From assembly GCA_002449845.1 (NCBI GenBank), contig DJXW01000034.1, positions 62,001-126,000 of the forward strand: DNA of 64,000 nucleotides, read 5' to 3'. The stretch is from Prevotella sp. UBA6994 (GTDB lineage Bacteria > Bacteroidota > Bacteroidia > Bacteroidales > Bacteroidaceae). The translations under genes and the position numbers were made by a program. Of the stretch, positions 23,606-32,620 are shown one piece after another (position 1 is the stretch's first letter; the number at the start of each line of letters is the position of its first letter). A model generated the notes under the pieces. That model was not told the DNA's origin and ran no database searches. It saw only the letters and a list, made by a program, of their open reading frames with translations.

Positions 23606-26008
23606 TCAGTTCGCAGTCACCAACTTCACTACCTGTGTCTTATATCCTTCTCCCGATACTCGGAGATTTACCTTGCCAGCGTTCTTGCCAGCACGAAGGA
23701 TTACGAGCGCAGAGCCATTGAAAAGGCGACGATGATTGCCAATATGCAATTCTTCGCTTGTGATGTCACCATTATCTACTGCTACGATGCGAGCATCACC
23801 TTCCACTTCAAACGTCAGTTGTTGGTTGGCTCCCCACACTCGTCTGCCTTTCTTGTCAACGGCATAGATACGTACATGTTGCAAATCTGTTCCATCTGCT
23901 TTCCATGTTTGTGGGTCAGCAATAGTAACAAGTTTGGTTGCTTCGCCCGTGGTCTCTATTTGATGTCGAGCCACGGCTTTTCCATTCTTATATCCAATGG
24001 CTTCCAACTTTCCTGCCACGTAGTCAATACTATCTATGCGAATCTTATTGCGATTCTTGGGATTGGTAGAGTTTTCCCGTTCTGCCACACGTTTGCCGTT
24101 GAGCAAGATTTCTACACGGTCGCAATTGGTGTAAACATTGATCGAAGCCTTCGTGCCAGGTTTACGGTTCCAGTTCTCACTCATGTGCGCCGTTCCCACT
24201 TGCACGTCGTTCCAAATCACGTCTGAGTTGTCATCATCTATCACGCCGATATGAACGGTAGGTTCTTCGCTAAACATTGATTTTAGCAAGTAGGCAATGG
24301 GCTTAGGTTGCAGTGACAAATCGAATGAACCTTGTGCCCATCCTTTTGCTGGCCAGCCCTGCGACTCTCCAAGATAATCAATCTGTCCCCAATAGGCAAG
24401 GCCGATAACCTTATCCAAATCCATTTCAAAGAAGTTGGGACCCATGTTGTTGGTATTGGCTTCGCTCTGGTAGAACACCATCCACGGGTTATTGCGTCTG
24501 TCACCAGGGAAATACATATACCTATAATTATATGCGGCAATGTCGGTTTCAAATACCAATGGGGCAGGGATGGAGTCGGTGGTCAGACTTCTGCCGCGTG
24601 GGTGCATGGCAACCGTTATCTTACGTGTGGGGTCGTAGCGCTTCAATACGGGCTTCATCATGCGGTACGGTGTCACTCCCCAATCGCCGAAGGGCAGGTT
24701 GGCGTATGTCTGTAATTCGTTTCCTAAACTCCAGAACACCACGCAGGGGTGATTCCTGTCGCGTTTAATCCATTCGGGTAGGTCGTATGGCCACAGTTCC
24801 ATCCACGGTTTGCGTCCGCCGGCAAACTGGTCAAGCCATTTGTCGTATAACTCGTCCACCACGAGGAATCCCATCTCATCGCAGAGGTCGAGAAACGACT
24901 TGCTGTAAGGGTTGTGTGAGGTGCGGATATGGTTAAAACCAAACTCCTTGAACATCTTCAGGCGTTTCTCGATGGCTCTTGGATAGGCTGCTGCTCCCAA
25001 TGCACCATTGGTGTGGTGGTTGGCATTACCCTTGAGCAACACCTTTTTACCATTGAGCTTGAGTCCAAACTCTGGAGAAATCTCCACGGTACGAATACCG
25101 AAACGTTCACAAGCCTCATCCTTCACGTTTCCGTTTTCGTCAGCCAGAGTCACCACAGCCGTATAAAGGTTAGGATTCTCACAGCTCCACAGTTGTGGGT
25201 TGGCAACGTCAATCGTTTCCAATGCGATTTCATTGGTGCGCATCTTTCTGTTGAAAGGTTGTTTCGAGGTCTTCTCGTATATGGTAGTTCCCGTTGGGTC
25301 GAGAATCTTGGTTGTTATCTGAACGTTATTGGCTTTCGTATAATTAGCCACTTCCACCTGGATATTTACCTGGCGGTTATCCTTGGTTGTGATAAAGAGC
25401 GGATGACGAGCTAAATAAAGGTCATTGGGCGTAACGATGATTCTCACGTCACGAAACAGACCGCCACCCGTGTACCATCTTGAGTTTAATGGTGCCGAAG
25501 TATTAGCTTTCACGGCAATGATGTTTTCCTTGCCGTACTGCAATTTCTTAGACAGGTCAATCTCAAATCCCAGATAGCCATAGTCGGTACCGCCCACGCG
25601 CTCACCGTTCAGGTAAACATCGCCCACGTACATGATTCCCTCAAAATCTAAGAGAATGCGCTTGCCTTTGAGACTTTCGTCAGGAGTGAAAGCCTTCACG
25701 TAGCAGCCAGCTCCCATCTCTTTGAAAGCACGGGCAGAAAGCCTACTCTTAAAGTTGGATGCACCGTCGCTGTTGTCGGCATTCTCGTCGGCACTGGGAG
25801 CCACCCAAGGCTGCTCAACTTGAAAGTCGTGAGGCACATCAACTGTTCTCCAACTGTCATTGGTAGCCGGGACAGCTTTCATTTGAGTGAGGTCCACGTC
25901 TCCTAAATGAAACTTCCATCCAAAGTTAAAGTTAATCACTTCTCGCACTTGTGCTGATGCCATCAAGCAACTCATAGCCATGAGGCATACGGTTAATAGT
26001 CTTTTCAT
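23606..26008 (-). CDS. Secreted glycoside hydrolase family 2 beta-galactosidase-like enzyme
   Basis: The 800-residue protein has a signal peptide (MKRLLTVCLMAMSCLMASAQ). The GH2 domain order follows: a sugar-binding jelly roll (about 25-200), an immunoglobulin-like domain (about 205-310), and a TIM barrel (about 315-610). C-terminal beta domains include a DUF4982-like region. The acid/base is Glu431 in SLGNELQ and the probable nucleophile is Glu516 in YQSEA. GNANHHTNGALGAA and IRTSHNPYS are typical GH2 signatures. It probably releases terminal beta-linked galactose or a related sugar in the periplasm. It is transcribed alone; no SusC/SusD pair is near. Confidence 0.93.
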   Translation of the reverse strand: MKRLLTVCLMAMSCLMASAQVREVINFNFGWKFHLGDVDLTQMKAVPATNDSWRTVDVPHDFQVEQPWVAPSADENADNSDGASNFKSRLSARAFKEMGAGCYVKAFTPDESLKGKRILLDFEGIMYVGDVYLNGERVGGTDYGYLGFEIDLSKKLQYGKENIIAVKANTSAPLNSRWYTGGGLFRDVRIIVTPNDLYLARHPLFITTKDNRQVNIQVEVANYTKANNVQITTKILDPTGTTIYEKTSKQPFNRKMRTNEIALETIDVANPQLWSCENPNLYTAVVTLADENGNVKDEACERFGIRTVEISPEFGLKLNGKKVLLKGNANHHTNGALGAAAYPRAIEKRLKMFKEFGFNHIRTSHNPYSKSFLDLCDEMGFLVVDELYDKWLDQFAGGRKPWMELWPYDLPEWIKRDRNHPCVVFWSLGNELQTYANLPFGDWGVTPYRMMKPVLKRYDPTRKITVAMHPRGRSLTTDSIPAPLVFETDIAAYNYRYMYFPGDRRNNPWMVFYQSEANTNNMGPNFFEMDLDKVIGLAYWGQIDYLGESQGWPAKGWAQGSFDLSLQPKPIAYLLKSMFSEEPTVHIGVIDDDNSDVIWNDVQVGTAHMSENWNRKPGTKASINVYTNCDRVEILLNGKRVAERENSTNPKNRNKIRIDSIDYVAGKLEAIGYKNGKAVARHQIETTGEATKLVTIADPQTWKADGTDLQHVRIYAVDKKGRRVWGANQQLTFEVEGDARIVAVDNGDITSEELHIGNHRRLFNGSALVILRAGKNAGKVNLRVSGEGYKTQVVKLVTAN

Positions 26009-26081
26009 ATTTTATGTTGTTATGATTGGTTTGCGTTATAGTTTTATGATCATGTTTGAGAGAAAGGATTCATTCTCTTTG

Positions 26082-26113
26082 CAAAGATAATGTTATTTTT
26101 CACATTCACCAAA
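26082..26113 (-). promoter_or_regulatory. Promoter of the GH2 gene
   Basis: TTTG (26110-26113), 20 nt and TATCTTTG (26082-26089) on the minus strand fit the consensus. The leader is about 65 nt. Confidence 0.75.
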
Positions 26114-26236
26114 TTTGCAGCATGGAAGTTAAGAAAAATGTGAATAACATGGCATTCCTCCGTTTTTTACTAAAACTATCTCATACAGAAAGACTAATCT
26201 CTTGCTTCTTGCCTCTTGCCTTTATTTCTTTGAAAG

Positions 26237-26604
26237 ATTGCGACAAATCAAAATCTCCTAAAATTTCAAATGAGACGTTGAAAATGCACAAAACTTGTTG
26301 TCTTGAGTGCAAAACTACATGTTTTTGGGGCTAACATATATAGTTATTGTCGTAACTATACATGTTATGACCGTAACTATATGTGTTAGCGAGCTAATTA
26401 TATATGTTATGAAGGCTAAAAATCAACCTTTTTCCGTATAAAAATACATAATAGTTGTGCATAAAAATACGGTTGATTTTGTAAGTGATTATTAATCAGG
26501 TTGTTGTGAAGCGGTCAAAATATTGCCCTTTTTTTGACCGACGGACAAGTTGGTGAAGAATATCGCAGCTACGTATGTCGTTTTTATTACTTTTTATTGA
26601 CAAA
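26237..26604 (+). repeat. Dispersed intergenic element, copy B
   Basis: This copy lies between the GH2 promoter and the terminator of the beta-barrel gene. It shares the left block (GCGACAAA, CAAATGAGA), the palindrome array, an A/T-rich middle containing ATAAAAATAC and TTAATCAG, and the right block. The right block reads GGTGAAGAATATCGCA, then GTTTTTATTACTTTTTATTG. Its orientation matches copies A and C. Confidence 0.75.
26332..26409 (+). repeat. Iteron-like array B: four 15-bp near-palindromes, 21-bp period
   Basis: Units lie at 26332-26346, 26353-26367, 26374-26388 and 26395-26409. The first is TAACATATATAGTTA and the last TAATTATATATGTTA, as in array A. The spacers are TTGTCG, TGACCG and GCGAGC, again exactly 6 nt. 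Confidence 0.85.
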
Positions 26605-26640
26605 ATGAAAGGGAATAACACCTATTTACTGCATGGTACA

Positions 26641-26673
26641 TAAAAAAGTGACATGCGATAACCACATGTCACT
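26641..26673 (-). terminator. Terminator of the beta-barrel protein gene
   Basis: On the minus strand AGTGACATG and CATGTCACT (26665-26673 and 26647-26655) form a 9-bp stem followed by six T residues. It lies 40 nt after the stop. Confidence 0.85.
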
Positions 26674-26712
26674 CTCGTATTCCTAAAACTTCAAATAATG
26701 AAATTCAGTTAA

Positions 26713-27342
26713 TTACTTCAGCACACCAACGGAAAATTTGTAACCAATAGATAACTGGAGGGTGCGGTTCTTGTTCTTGTCCTCATACCACTTTCTGCTC
26801 CATCTGCCAGTCCAGGCGGTATTAAAGTTGTCCTTAACCACGTCAACAACACCGTCGTAGTATTTCAACTCAAGGTTCAGACCGAAAGGAAATTCGTAAG
26901 AAATGGCTATGGGGATTGCAAAGTCAAACTTGCGAATGTCATTCTTGATGTCGAAATTATCATCAGAATTGCCAAACTTAGCTTTGGTAAGGAATCCAGG
27001 TTGGATACCTGTGCTGAGTGCCAAGCCTTGCCATACATAGAATTTTGCCATGATAGGCACGATGACGTATTCTGTCTTCAACTTATAATTCGTATTTGAG
27101 ACCTCAACACCCTGTTGTTCATACATCAGACCAGCGCTTACTCCGAACCAGTCCTCAAATTTGTATTCAACCTCAGCTCCAGCTGCAATTCCCCATTTGT
27201 TGTCTAAAATCTTTCCAGCACCAGAGATGTCTGAAAGATTAGCTCCTACTTTAGGCATTACTGATAATGTACCTTCATCAAGTTGTGCATGTGCGCTTAG
27301 AGTAATAAGCATCATGGCTGCAAATGTAAGTAACTTTTTCAT
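26713..27342 (-). CDS. Outer-membrane beta-barrel protein (PorT-like family)
   Basis: The 209-residue protein has a signal peptide (MKKLLTFAAMMLITLSAHAQ). It contains alternating hydrophobic/polar beta strands with aromatic ends: GIAAGAEVEYKFEDWFGVSAGLMYEQQG, EYVIVPIMAKFYV, and the final strand LQLSIGYKFSVGVLK. This is the 8-strand OMP_b-brl_2/PorT-like pattern frequent in Bacteroidales. Its function is probably structural or unknown. A -7 box TATCTTTG (27384-27391) stands upstream and a strong terminator lies downstream, so it is a single-gene unit. Confidence 0.85.
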   Translation of the reverse strand: MKKLLTFAAMMLITLSAHAQLDEGTLSVMPKVGANLSDISGAGKILDNKWGIAAGAEVEYKFEDWFGVSAGLMYEQQGVEVSNTNYKLKTEYVIVPIMAKFYVWQGLALSTGIQPGFLTKAKFGNSDDNFDIKNDIRKFDFAIPIAISYEFPFGLNLELKYYDGVVDVVKDNFNTAWTGRWSRKWYEDKNKNRTLQLSIGYKFSVGVLK

Positions 27343-27503
27343 ATCAAAAACGTTAAATGGTTAAAAAACTTTTTAAAACTGTGCAAAGATAGAGATATTT
27401 TTTGTTTCTTTGTATAACTTTACGAAAAATAAACTTTGATATTTGATAAATGTCAGATATGTGGATTTTTTATGACGTATATCATTCAATAAGAAAAACA
27501 GGT

Positions 27504-28826
27504 ATGAAACAAAAGACGTTGATGATTTTGACATGTTTGATTCTGCTATCAGGACATGTATATGCACAGAAGTTTCAACAAGAGTATGGTAATGCCCGCA
27601 AGGCTTTCGTAGAAACGATAGCCACGCCTAACCATGCGGATAGCCATTACCGATTAGGTGAGGAGGCTACGTTAAAGGTGGTGGCTCGTGAAGGTGGTCA
27701 ACCCGTTCAAGGTACGGAGTTGCGCTATAAGGTAGGACCTGAAATGTTTTTGCCCAACACATGGAACACCACTCGTTTTGTGGATGGCGTTGCCACCATC
27801 AATATGGGTACGATGAAGGTTCCTGGCTTCTTGGCTTGCCAATATGAATATCAATTAGATGGGAAGAAATACACCGACCTCGTGAAATTGGCTTATACGC
27901 CTAAACAAATCAAGGCTTATACCACTATGCCTGCGGATTTTGTGCGGTTTTGGCAAAATGTGTTGAAAGAGGCTCGAAAGGTGGCGTTTGAACCTGTGAT
28001 GTACGAGGTGCCTGATGCCACGAACAAGCAATTGGAAACCAAGCTCATTCGCCTGCGTGTGGGCAAGAATAAATGGATTTATGGTTATCTTACCCGTCCA
28101 CGTGACGGAAAGAAACATCCTGTGGTATTGGTTCCGCCAGGTGCTGGAAGCAACAAGATTTTCCCATCCGACTATTTCTCTCATCAGGGATTCGTCTATA
28201 TGAAGATTGAGATACACGGCAATGATCAACGGTTGCCCGATGATGAGTATAATGCCATGCGACAAAAGAAATGCGATGGGTATATGCGCCGTGGAATGGA
28301 ATCGAAAGACACCTATTATTATAAGGATGTGTATGTGGGATGTGCCCGTGCGGTGGACTATCTGTGTTCTCTGCCAGATTGGGACGGCAAAAATGTTATC
28401 GTAACGGGTGGCTCTCAGGGTGGTGCACTCAGCATTATCACTTCGGCGCTCAATGAGAAGGTTACGATGTGCGCTCCCTTTTATCCAGCCCTATGCGACT
28501 TGACGGGATTCCTTCATCAGCGGGCAGGTGGCTGGCCTAAGTTCTTTACGTCGTGGTATAAGGATGGGAAGGTAGAAATTCCGCAACAGAAAGCCGTGGA
28601 AACCTTGTCGTATTTTGACGTGGTAAACTTTGCCCGTATCCTTCGTGTGCCCACGTTCGTGAGTTGGGGATATAGTGACGATACATGTTCGCCTACATCC
28701 GTTTGGGCTATGTATAATGAGATTACCGCTCCCAAGCAGTGTGACATTACACCCACCAGTGGTCATTGGCGTTTCGCCAGTAGTCAGGCGAAATGCCTTG
28801 AATGGATGAAGAAACATCTCAAATGA
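27504..28826 (+). CDS. Secreted acetyl-xylan esterase / cephalosporin-C deacetylase family hydrolase
   Basis: I chose the ATG giving MKQKTLMILTCLILLSGHVYAQ, a proper signal peptide (440 aa); 18 extra in-frame codons upstream would spoil it. An N-terminal beta domain (about 22-135) precedes an AXE1-type alpha/beta hydrolase. The nucleophile is Ser304 in TGGSQGG, with Asp392 in GYSDDTCSP and His421 in SGHW. The oxyanion region VPPGAGSN is conserved. Family members remove acetyl groups from xylan or other sugars. Together with the nearby GH2, GH3 and SGNH genes it suggests processing of plant or host glycans. Confidence 0.88.
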   Translation: MKQKTLMILTCLILLSGHVYAQKFQQEYGNARKAFVETIATPNHADSHYRLGEEATLKVVAREGGQPVQGTELRYKVGPEMFLPNTWNTTRFVDGVATINMGTMKVPGFLACQYEYQLDGKKYTDLVKLAYTPKQIKAYTTMPADFVRFWQNVLKEARKVAFEPVMYEVPDATNKQLETKLIRLRVGKNKWIYGYLTRPRDGKKHPVVLVPPGAGSNKIFPSDYFSHQGFVYMKIEIHGNDQRLPDDEYNAMRQKKCDGYMRRGMESKDTYYYKDVYVGCARAVDYLCSLPDWDGKNVIVTGGSQGGALSIITSALNEKVTMCAPFYPALCDLTGFLHQRAGGWPKFFTSWYKDGKVEIPQQKAVETLSYFDVVNFARILRVPTFVSWGYSDDTCSPTSVWAMYNEITAPKQCDITPTSGHWRFASSQAKCLEWMKKHLK

Positions 28827-28852
28827 TAGGATGCAGATAGAAACTCCTGACG

Positions 28853-29938
28853 TTATTGATTCTTCTTGTAACTCAGCACTGCCCAACAGCCGATGAGAGA
28901 ACCAATACACGTCAATGCTGCCACTTGATGAGCAATGCTTTGGAAATTGCCCCCACGTATAAATACGGTACGAATGGCATCAATGAAATAGTGCATGGGA
29001 TTGACGTAAGTGGTGAGGTAAGCCCATGACGGCATGGAACGAGTAGGAGTGAACAGTCCGCTGAGAAGCAAGATGATGACCACGAAAAACCACATCACGA
29101 AGATGGCTTGTTGCATGGTGTCGCTATGATTGGAGACCAAAAGCCCGAAGCTACTGAAAAACAATGCGAGAAGCATGGCAAGCAGGTACACAAGTGATAC
29201 ATTGCCTTGGCAAGTAATACCATAGATAAGCCAAGCAAGCAACAAACATACGGTGATGATAAAAATTGCAATGAGCCAATAAGGGATGAGTTTGGCAAGT
29301 ATGAATGACCATTTGCTGACGGGGGTGACATTGATTTGCTCTATTGTTCCTGTCTCTTTTTCACCCACGATATTCAGGGCTGGAAGAAATCCACACATCA
29401 GCATGATAACGATGGCAAGCAAGGCAGGAATCATAAACACCTTGTAGTTTTGGTGCTTGTTGTATAGGTTTAGCGTAGAAACCTTGCTGCTGATAGATGA
29501 TAAGTTGGGAGCAGCATTAGCCATGACGATTTGAGAGAGGTACGAACTGCCGATGGCACCTTTCGTTCCATTGACGGCATTGGCTGCGATGAGCACTTGT
29601 GGCTGCTTGCCACTTGCAATGTCTTTGCCGTAATGATTGGGAATGACGATGATGATGTCTGCTTGGCTCTTTTCCACTTCTTTCAAAGCCACTTGATAAG
29701 AAGGCTTCTGTCCGTTGAAAATGAAATAATGGCTTGCCTCAATGCTATGAACCAATTGTTGGGATAGGGTAGAGCGGTCGTTGTCAACCACATCTACCTT
29801 GACATTTTTCACTTCTTGGTTCATCACCCAAGGCAATACGCACATGATGACAATGGGGAATATGAGAATCAGGCGTGGCAAGAACGGATTGCGCTTGATT
29901 TGCAGGAACTCTTTTTGAATGAGATATTTCAGTGTCAT
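28853..29938 (-). CDS. ABC-2 type permease, distal gene of export operon 2
   Basis: I chose the ATG giving MTLKYLIQKEFLQIKRNPF (361 aa), because a longer frame would overlap the upstream permease. One N-terminal membrane helix (about 24-40) precedes an extracytoplasmic domain with VKVDVVDNDRSTLSQQL. About five C-terminal membrane helices follow. The cytoplasmic loop GEKETGTIEQINVTPVSKW is the coupling motif seen in ABC-2 permeases that contact the ATPase. It is the last gene of a five-gene operon and probably dimerises with the preceding permease. Confidence 0.9.
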   Translation of the reverse strand: MTLKYLIQKEFLQIKRNPFLPRLILIFPIVIMCVLPWVMNQEVKNVKVDVVDNDRSTLSQQLVHSIEASHYFIFNGQKPSYQVALKEVEKSQADIIIVIPNHYGKDIASGKQPQVLIAANAVNGTKGAIGSSYLSQIVMANAAPNLSSISSKVSTLNLYNKHQNYKVFMIPALLAIVIMLMCGFLPALNIVGEKETGTIEQINVTPVSKWSFILAKLIPYWLIAIFIITVCLLLAWLIYGITCQGNVSLVYLLAMLLALFFSSFGLLVSNHSDTMQQAIFVMWFFVVIILLLSGLFTPTRSMPSWAYLTTYVNPMHYFIDAIRTVFIRGGNFQSIAHQVAALTCIGSLIGCWAVLSYKKNQ

Positions 29939-29951
29939 ATTGTATCGATGT

Positions 29952-31013
29952 TTATTGTTCCAGACGTTTGTTGAATTTGGCGAGGGCAATGGCAAGGAAG
30001 AAGATGGTCATACCAGCCAAGACGATTATTTCTTGAGTTACTTCCTCAATGCCTACACCCATAATCATGAGCTTACGCATGGCAGAGATGTAGTAACGAG
30101 GTGGAATGACGGCAGATATATATTGCAAGATGAGGGGCATAGACTCGATGGGGAATAACATACCACTGAGCATGACAACCGGCATGAGCAGTACCATTGC
30201 CGATAAGAGCAAGGCTACGAGTTGGGTTTGCGCTACGTTGGAGATGAGTATTCCCAGTGAAAGTGCCAAGAGAATGTAAATGAGTGAAACCACCAATATC
30301 CATATCAAAGAACCTTGCAAAGGTACGTCGAGAACGTATCTTGCCATGAGCAAGATGATGACAAGAATGCCGAATGCCAATATTAGATAAGGTATGGCTT
30401 TGGCAATGATAATCATGATGGGACGAACGGGAGACACCAATAACACCTCCATTGTGCCTCGTTCTTTTTCACGGACAATGGAGATGGAAGTCATCATCGC
30501 ACAGATGAGCATCAAGAGCATACCCATGATGGCTGGTACGAAATTATACGCAGACTTCATTCTTGGGTTATAGAGCATCTTAGCGTTTATCAAAGAATTT
30601 TGTGGGTTGGTGATGACAGATGCAGCATAATTGGTCCATTGTTGTGCCATATTAGGGTCGCTTCCGTCAACTATAAATTGAACACCCCCTCGCTTTGAGG
30701 CAAAGTCTTGTTGGAACACGATGGCGAGGTCGGCTTTCTGATTCCTGATTTGCAATTCCGCTTCATGTGAAGTAGGGACGGTACGGATGATGTCAAAATA
30801 TTCTGAGGTGGCAAGGCGGTCTATGGCTTGTTGGGTGAGGTGATCCATGTATTGGGTAACCACGATGGTACGTACGTTTTTCACGTCGTTGGTGATGGCA
30901 AAACCAAACAGGAGCATGAGTACGGTGGGCATTCCGAATAGAATGAGCATGGTACGTCTGTCGCGAAAAATATGTTTCGCTTCTTTAATGACAAAATGAA
31001 TGAACTGTTTCAT
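29952..31013 (-). CDS. ABC-2 type permease, export operon 2
   Basis: The 353-residue protein has one N-terminal membrane helix (about 22-42). An extracytoplasmic part follows (VRTIVVTQYMDHLTQQAIDRL), then five or six membrane helices. The cytoplasmic coupling loop VREKERGTMEVLLVSPVRP is present, showing that it needs an ATPase; this one is encoded 3 nt upstream. It resembles YbhR/YbhS of the YbhFSR exporter. The substrate is unknown. Confidence 0.9.
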   Translation of the reverse strand: MKQFIHFVIKEAKHIFRDRRTMLILFGMPTVLMLLFGFAITNDVKNVRTIVVTQYMDHLTQQAIDRLATSEYFDIIRTVPTSHEAELQIRNQKADLAIVFQQDFASKRGGVQFIVDGSDPNMAQQWTNYAASVITNPQNSLINAKMLYNPRMKSAYNFVPAIMGMLLMLICAMMTSISIVREKERGTMEVLLVSPVRPIMIIIAKAIPYLILAFGILVIILLMARYVLDVPLQGSLIWILVVSLIYILLALSLGILISNVAQTQLVALLLSAMVLLMPVVMLSGMLFPIESMPLILQYISAVIPPRYYISAMRKLMIMGVGIEEVTQEIIVLAGMTIFFLAIALAKFNKRLEQ

Positions 31014-31016
31014 ACG

Positions 31017-32492
31017 CTAATCACTTGTGCGGGTTGCCTGTCGTGCTAAATAAGTAAATACATGTTCCATGTCGGGTTGCTTGAACGATTGTTTGAGTTC
31101 GTCAGGCGACCCCATTGCCTTGATCTTTCCATCTACCATGATAGAAATACGGTCACAATATTCTGCTTCGTCCATGTAGTGAGTGGTAACGAATATGGTA
31201 ATGCCCCGTTGAGCGGCTTCATAGATGAGTTCCCAAAACTGTCTGCGAGTAGCAGGGTCAACTCCACCAGTGGGTTCATCAAGGAACACGATGCTTGGCT
31301 CGTGAAAGATACTCACTGAGAAAGCCATTTTTTGTTTCCATCCAAGAGGCAGACTCTTTACGAGATCATTACGATGGTCTGTGAATTGCAGCCTTTCCAA
31401 TAGTTGGTCGGTCTTCTCGGCAATCTCTCGGTCTTTCATTCCATATATTCCAGCAAACAGACGGATGTTTTCTGATACGGTAAGGTCTTCATAAAGAGAA
31501 AACTTCTGACTCATATATCCAATGTGTTTCTTGATGTCTTCATGTTGCGTACGGATGTCGAAGCCCGCAACAGTTCCCGTACCGCTCGTTGGTTGGTTAA
31601 GACCAGTCAACATGTGCATGGCGGTGGTTTTGCCGGCTCCGTTGGCACCAAGGAATCCGAATATTTCGCCCCATTTTACGGAGAAAGAGATGTCGTCAAC
31701 TGCATGGAACGAACCGAATGCCTTGACAAGATGCTGTACTTCTATGACATTGAGAGATTGGGAGGCATCTTTTGATGTCTGTTCGTTTGAATCTCTTGTG
31801 ATGGGAGGAGGATTGAAGATGTCAGCAAAGCGATCGAGTATCACTTCTGGGGTGTCAATGCCACGTATCTGACCATGATCGAGAAAAGCCACACGTTCAC
31901 AACAGCGGATTTCATTCAAGTATGGAGTAGAGGCAACGATGGTGATACCTCTTTCCTTCAGTGTAGAAAGCATTTCCCAAAACTCCCTTCTGCTTACGGG
32001 ATCAACACCAGTTGTGGGTTCATCAAGAAACAATACGCTTGGAGAATGAACCAATGCACATGAGAGGGCAAGCTTTTGTTTCATTCCGCCAGATAGTGCA
32101 CCAGCCTTTCTGTCCTTGAAACGTTCTATCTGCGAATAGATGGTCTTGATGGAATCGTATCCTTCTTGGATAGTTGTGCCAAATACGGTAGCAAAAAACT
32201 CGAGATTTTCCTGTACGGTGAGATCTTGGTAAAGAGAGAATTTACCGGGCATATATCCTACTCGCTTACGAATTTCCCTCATTTGCGAAACTACGTCATA
32301 ACCATCGACGAAAGCAGATCCGGCATTGGGCAGAAGGAGCGTACACAGGATACGAAACATGGATGTCTTCCCCGCACCGTCAGGACCGATAAGACCGAAT
32401 ATCTCTCCTTTGTTTACAGAGAAAGAGACATTGTCGAGTGCCTTTACCTTACCGTAGCTGATGGATATGTTTTTTGCTTCAATTGCGCTCAT
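31017..32492 (-). CDS. Double ATP-binding subunit of export operon 2 (YbhF-like)
   Basis: The 491-residue protein holds two ATPase domains. Domain 1 has Walker A GPDGAGKT (36-43), signature LSGGMKQ (133-139) and Walker B LFLDEP, but Pro190 stands where the switch His belongs (ASTPYLNE). Domain 2 has Walker A GANGAGKTT (282-290) and His438 (VTTHYMDE), but its signature reads LPLGWKQ. So only one composite site looks fully canonical. This asymmetry is known from YbhF-type exporters. It energises the two permeases encoded next to it. A 108-bp tandem repeat precedes its start. Confidence 0.93.
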   Translation of the reverse strand: MSAIEAKNISISYGKVKALDNVSFSVNKGEIFGLIGPDGAGKTSMFRILCTLLLPNAGSAFVDGYDVVSQMREIRKRVGYMPGKFSLYQDLTVQENLEFFATVFGTTIQEGYDSIKTIYSQIERFKDRKAGALSGGMKQKLALSCALVHSPSVLFLDEPTTGVDPVSRREFWEMLSTLKERGITIVASTPYLNEIRCCERVAFLDHGQIRGIDTPEVILDRFADIFNPPPITRDSNEQTSKDASQSLNVIEVQHLVKAFGSFHAVDDISFSVKWGEIFGFLGANGAGKTTAMHMLTGLNQPTSGTGTVAGFDIRTQHEDIKKHIGYMSQKFSLYEDLTVSENIRLFAGIYGMKDREIAEKTDQLLERLQFTDHRNDLVKSLPLGWKQKMAFSVSIFHEPSIVFLDEPTGGVDPATRRQFWELIYEAAQRGITIFVTTHYMDEAEYCDRISIMVDGKIKAMGSPDELKQSFKQPDMEHVFTYLARQATRTSD

Positions 32493-32510
32493 ATTATTGG
32501 TGATTTTTAG

Positions 32511-32618
32511 GTTCTCGGAGTCCTCACTGTTCTCAGAGCTCTCAGAGCTCTCAGAGTTCTCAGAGTTCTCAGAGTTCTCAGAGTTCTCAGAGTTCTCAGA
32601 GCTCTCAGAGTTCTCAGA
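32511..32618 (-). repeat. Tandem 9-bp repeat inside export operon 2, twelve units
   Basis: Twelve 9-mers (plus strand GTTCTCAGA or GCTCTCAGA, with two divergent units at one end) fill the gap between hlyD and the ATPase gene. The array ends 2 nt from the hlyD stop and 18 nt from the ATPase start codon. Confidence 0.92.
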
Positions 32619-32620
32619 GA

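Noticed and set aside
26056..26334. 92-codon open frame between the GH2 promoter and element copy B
   Set aside because: It crosses the GH2 promoter and runs into the dispersed element. Composition and lack of a start signal do not support it.
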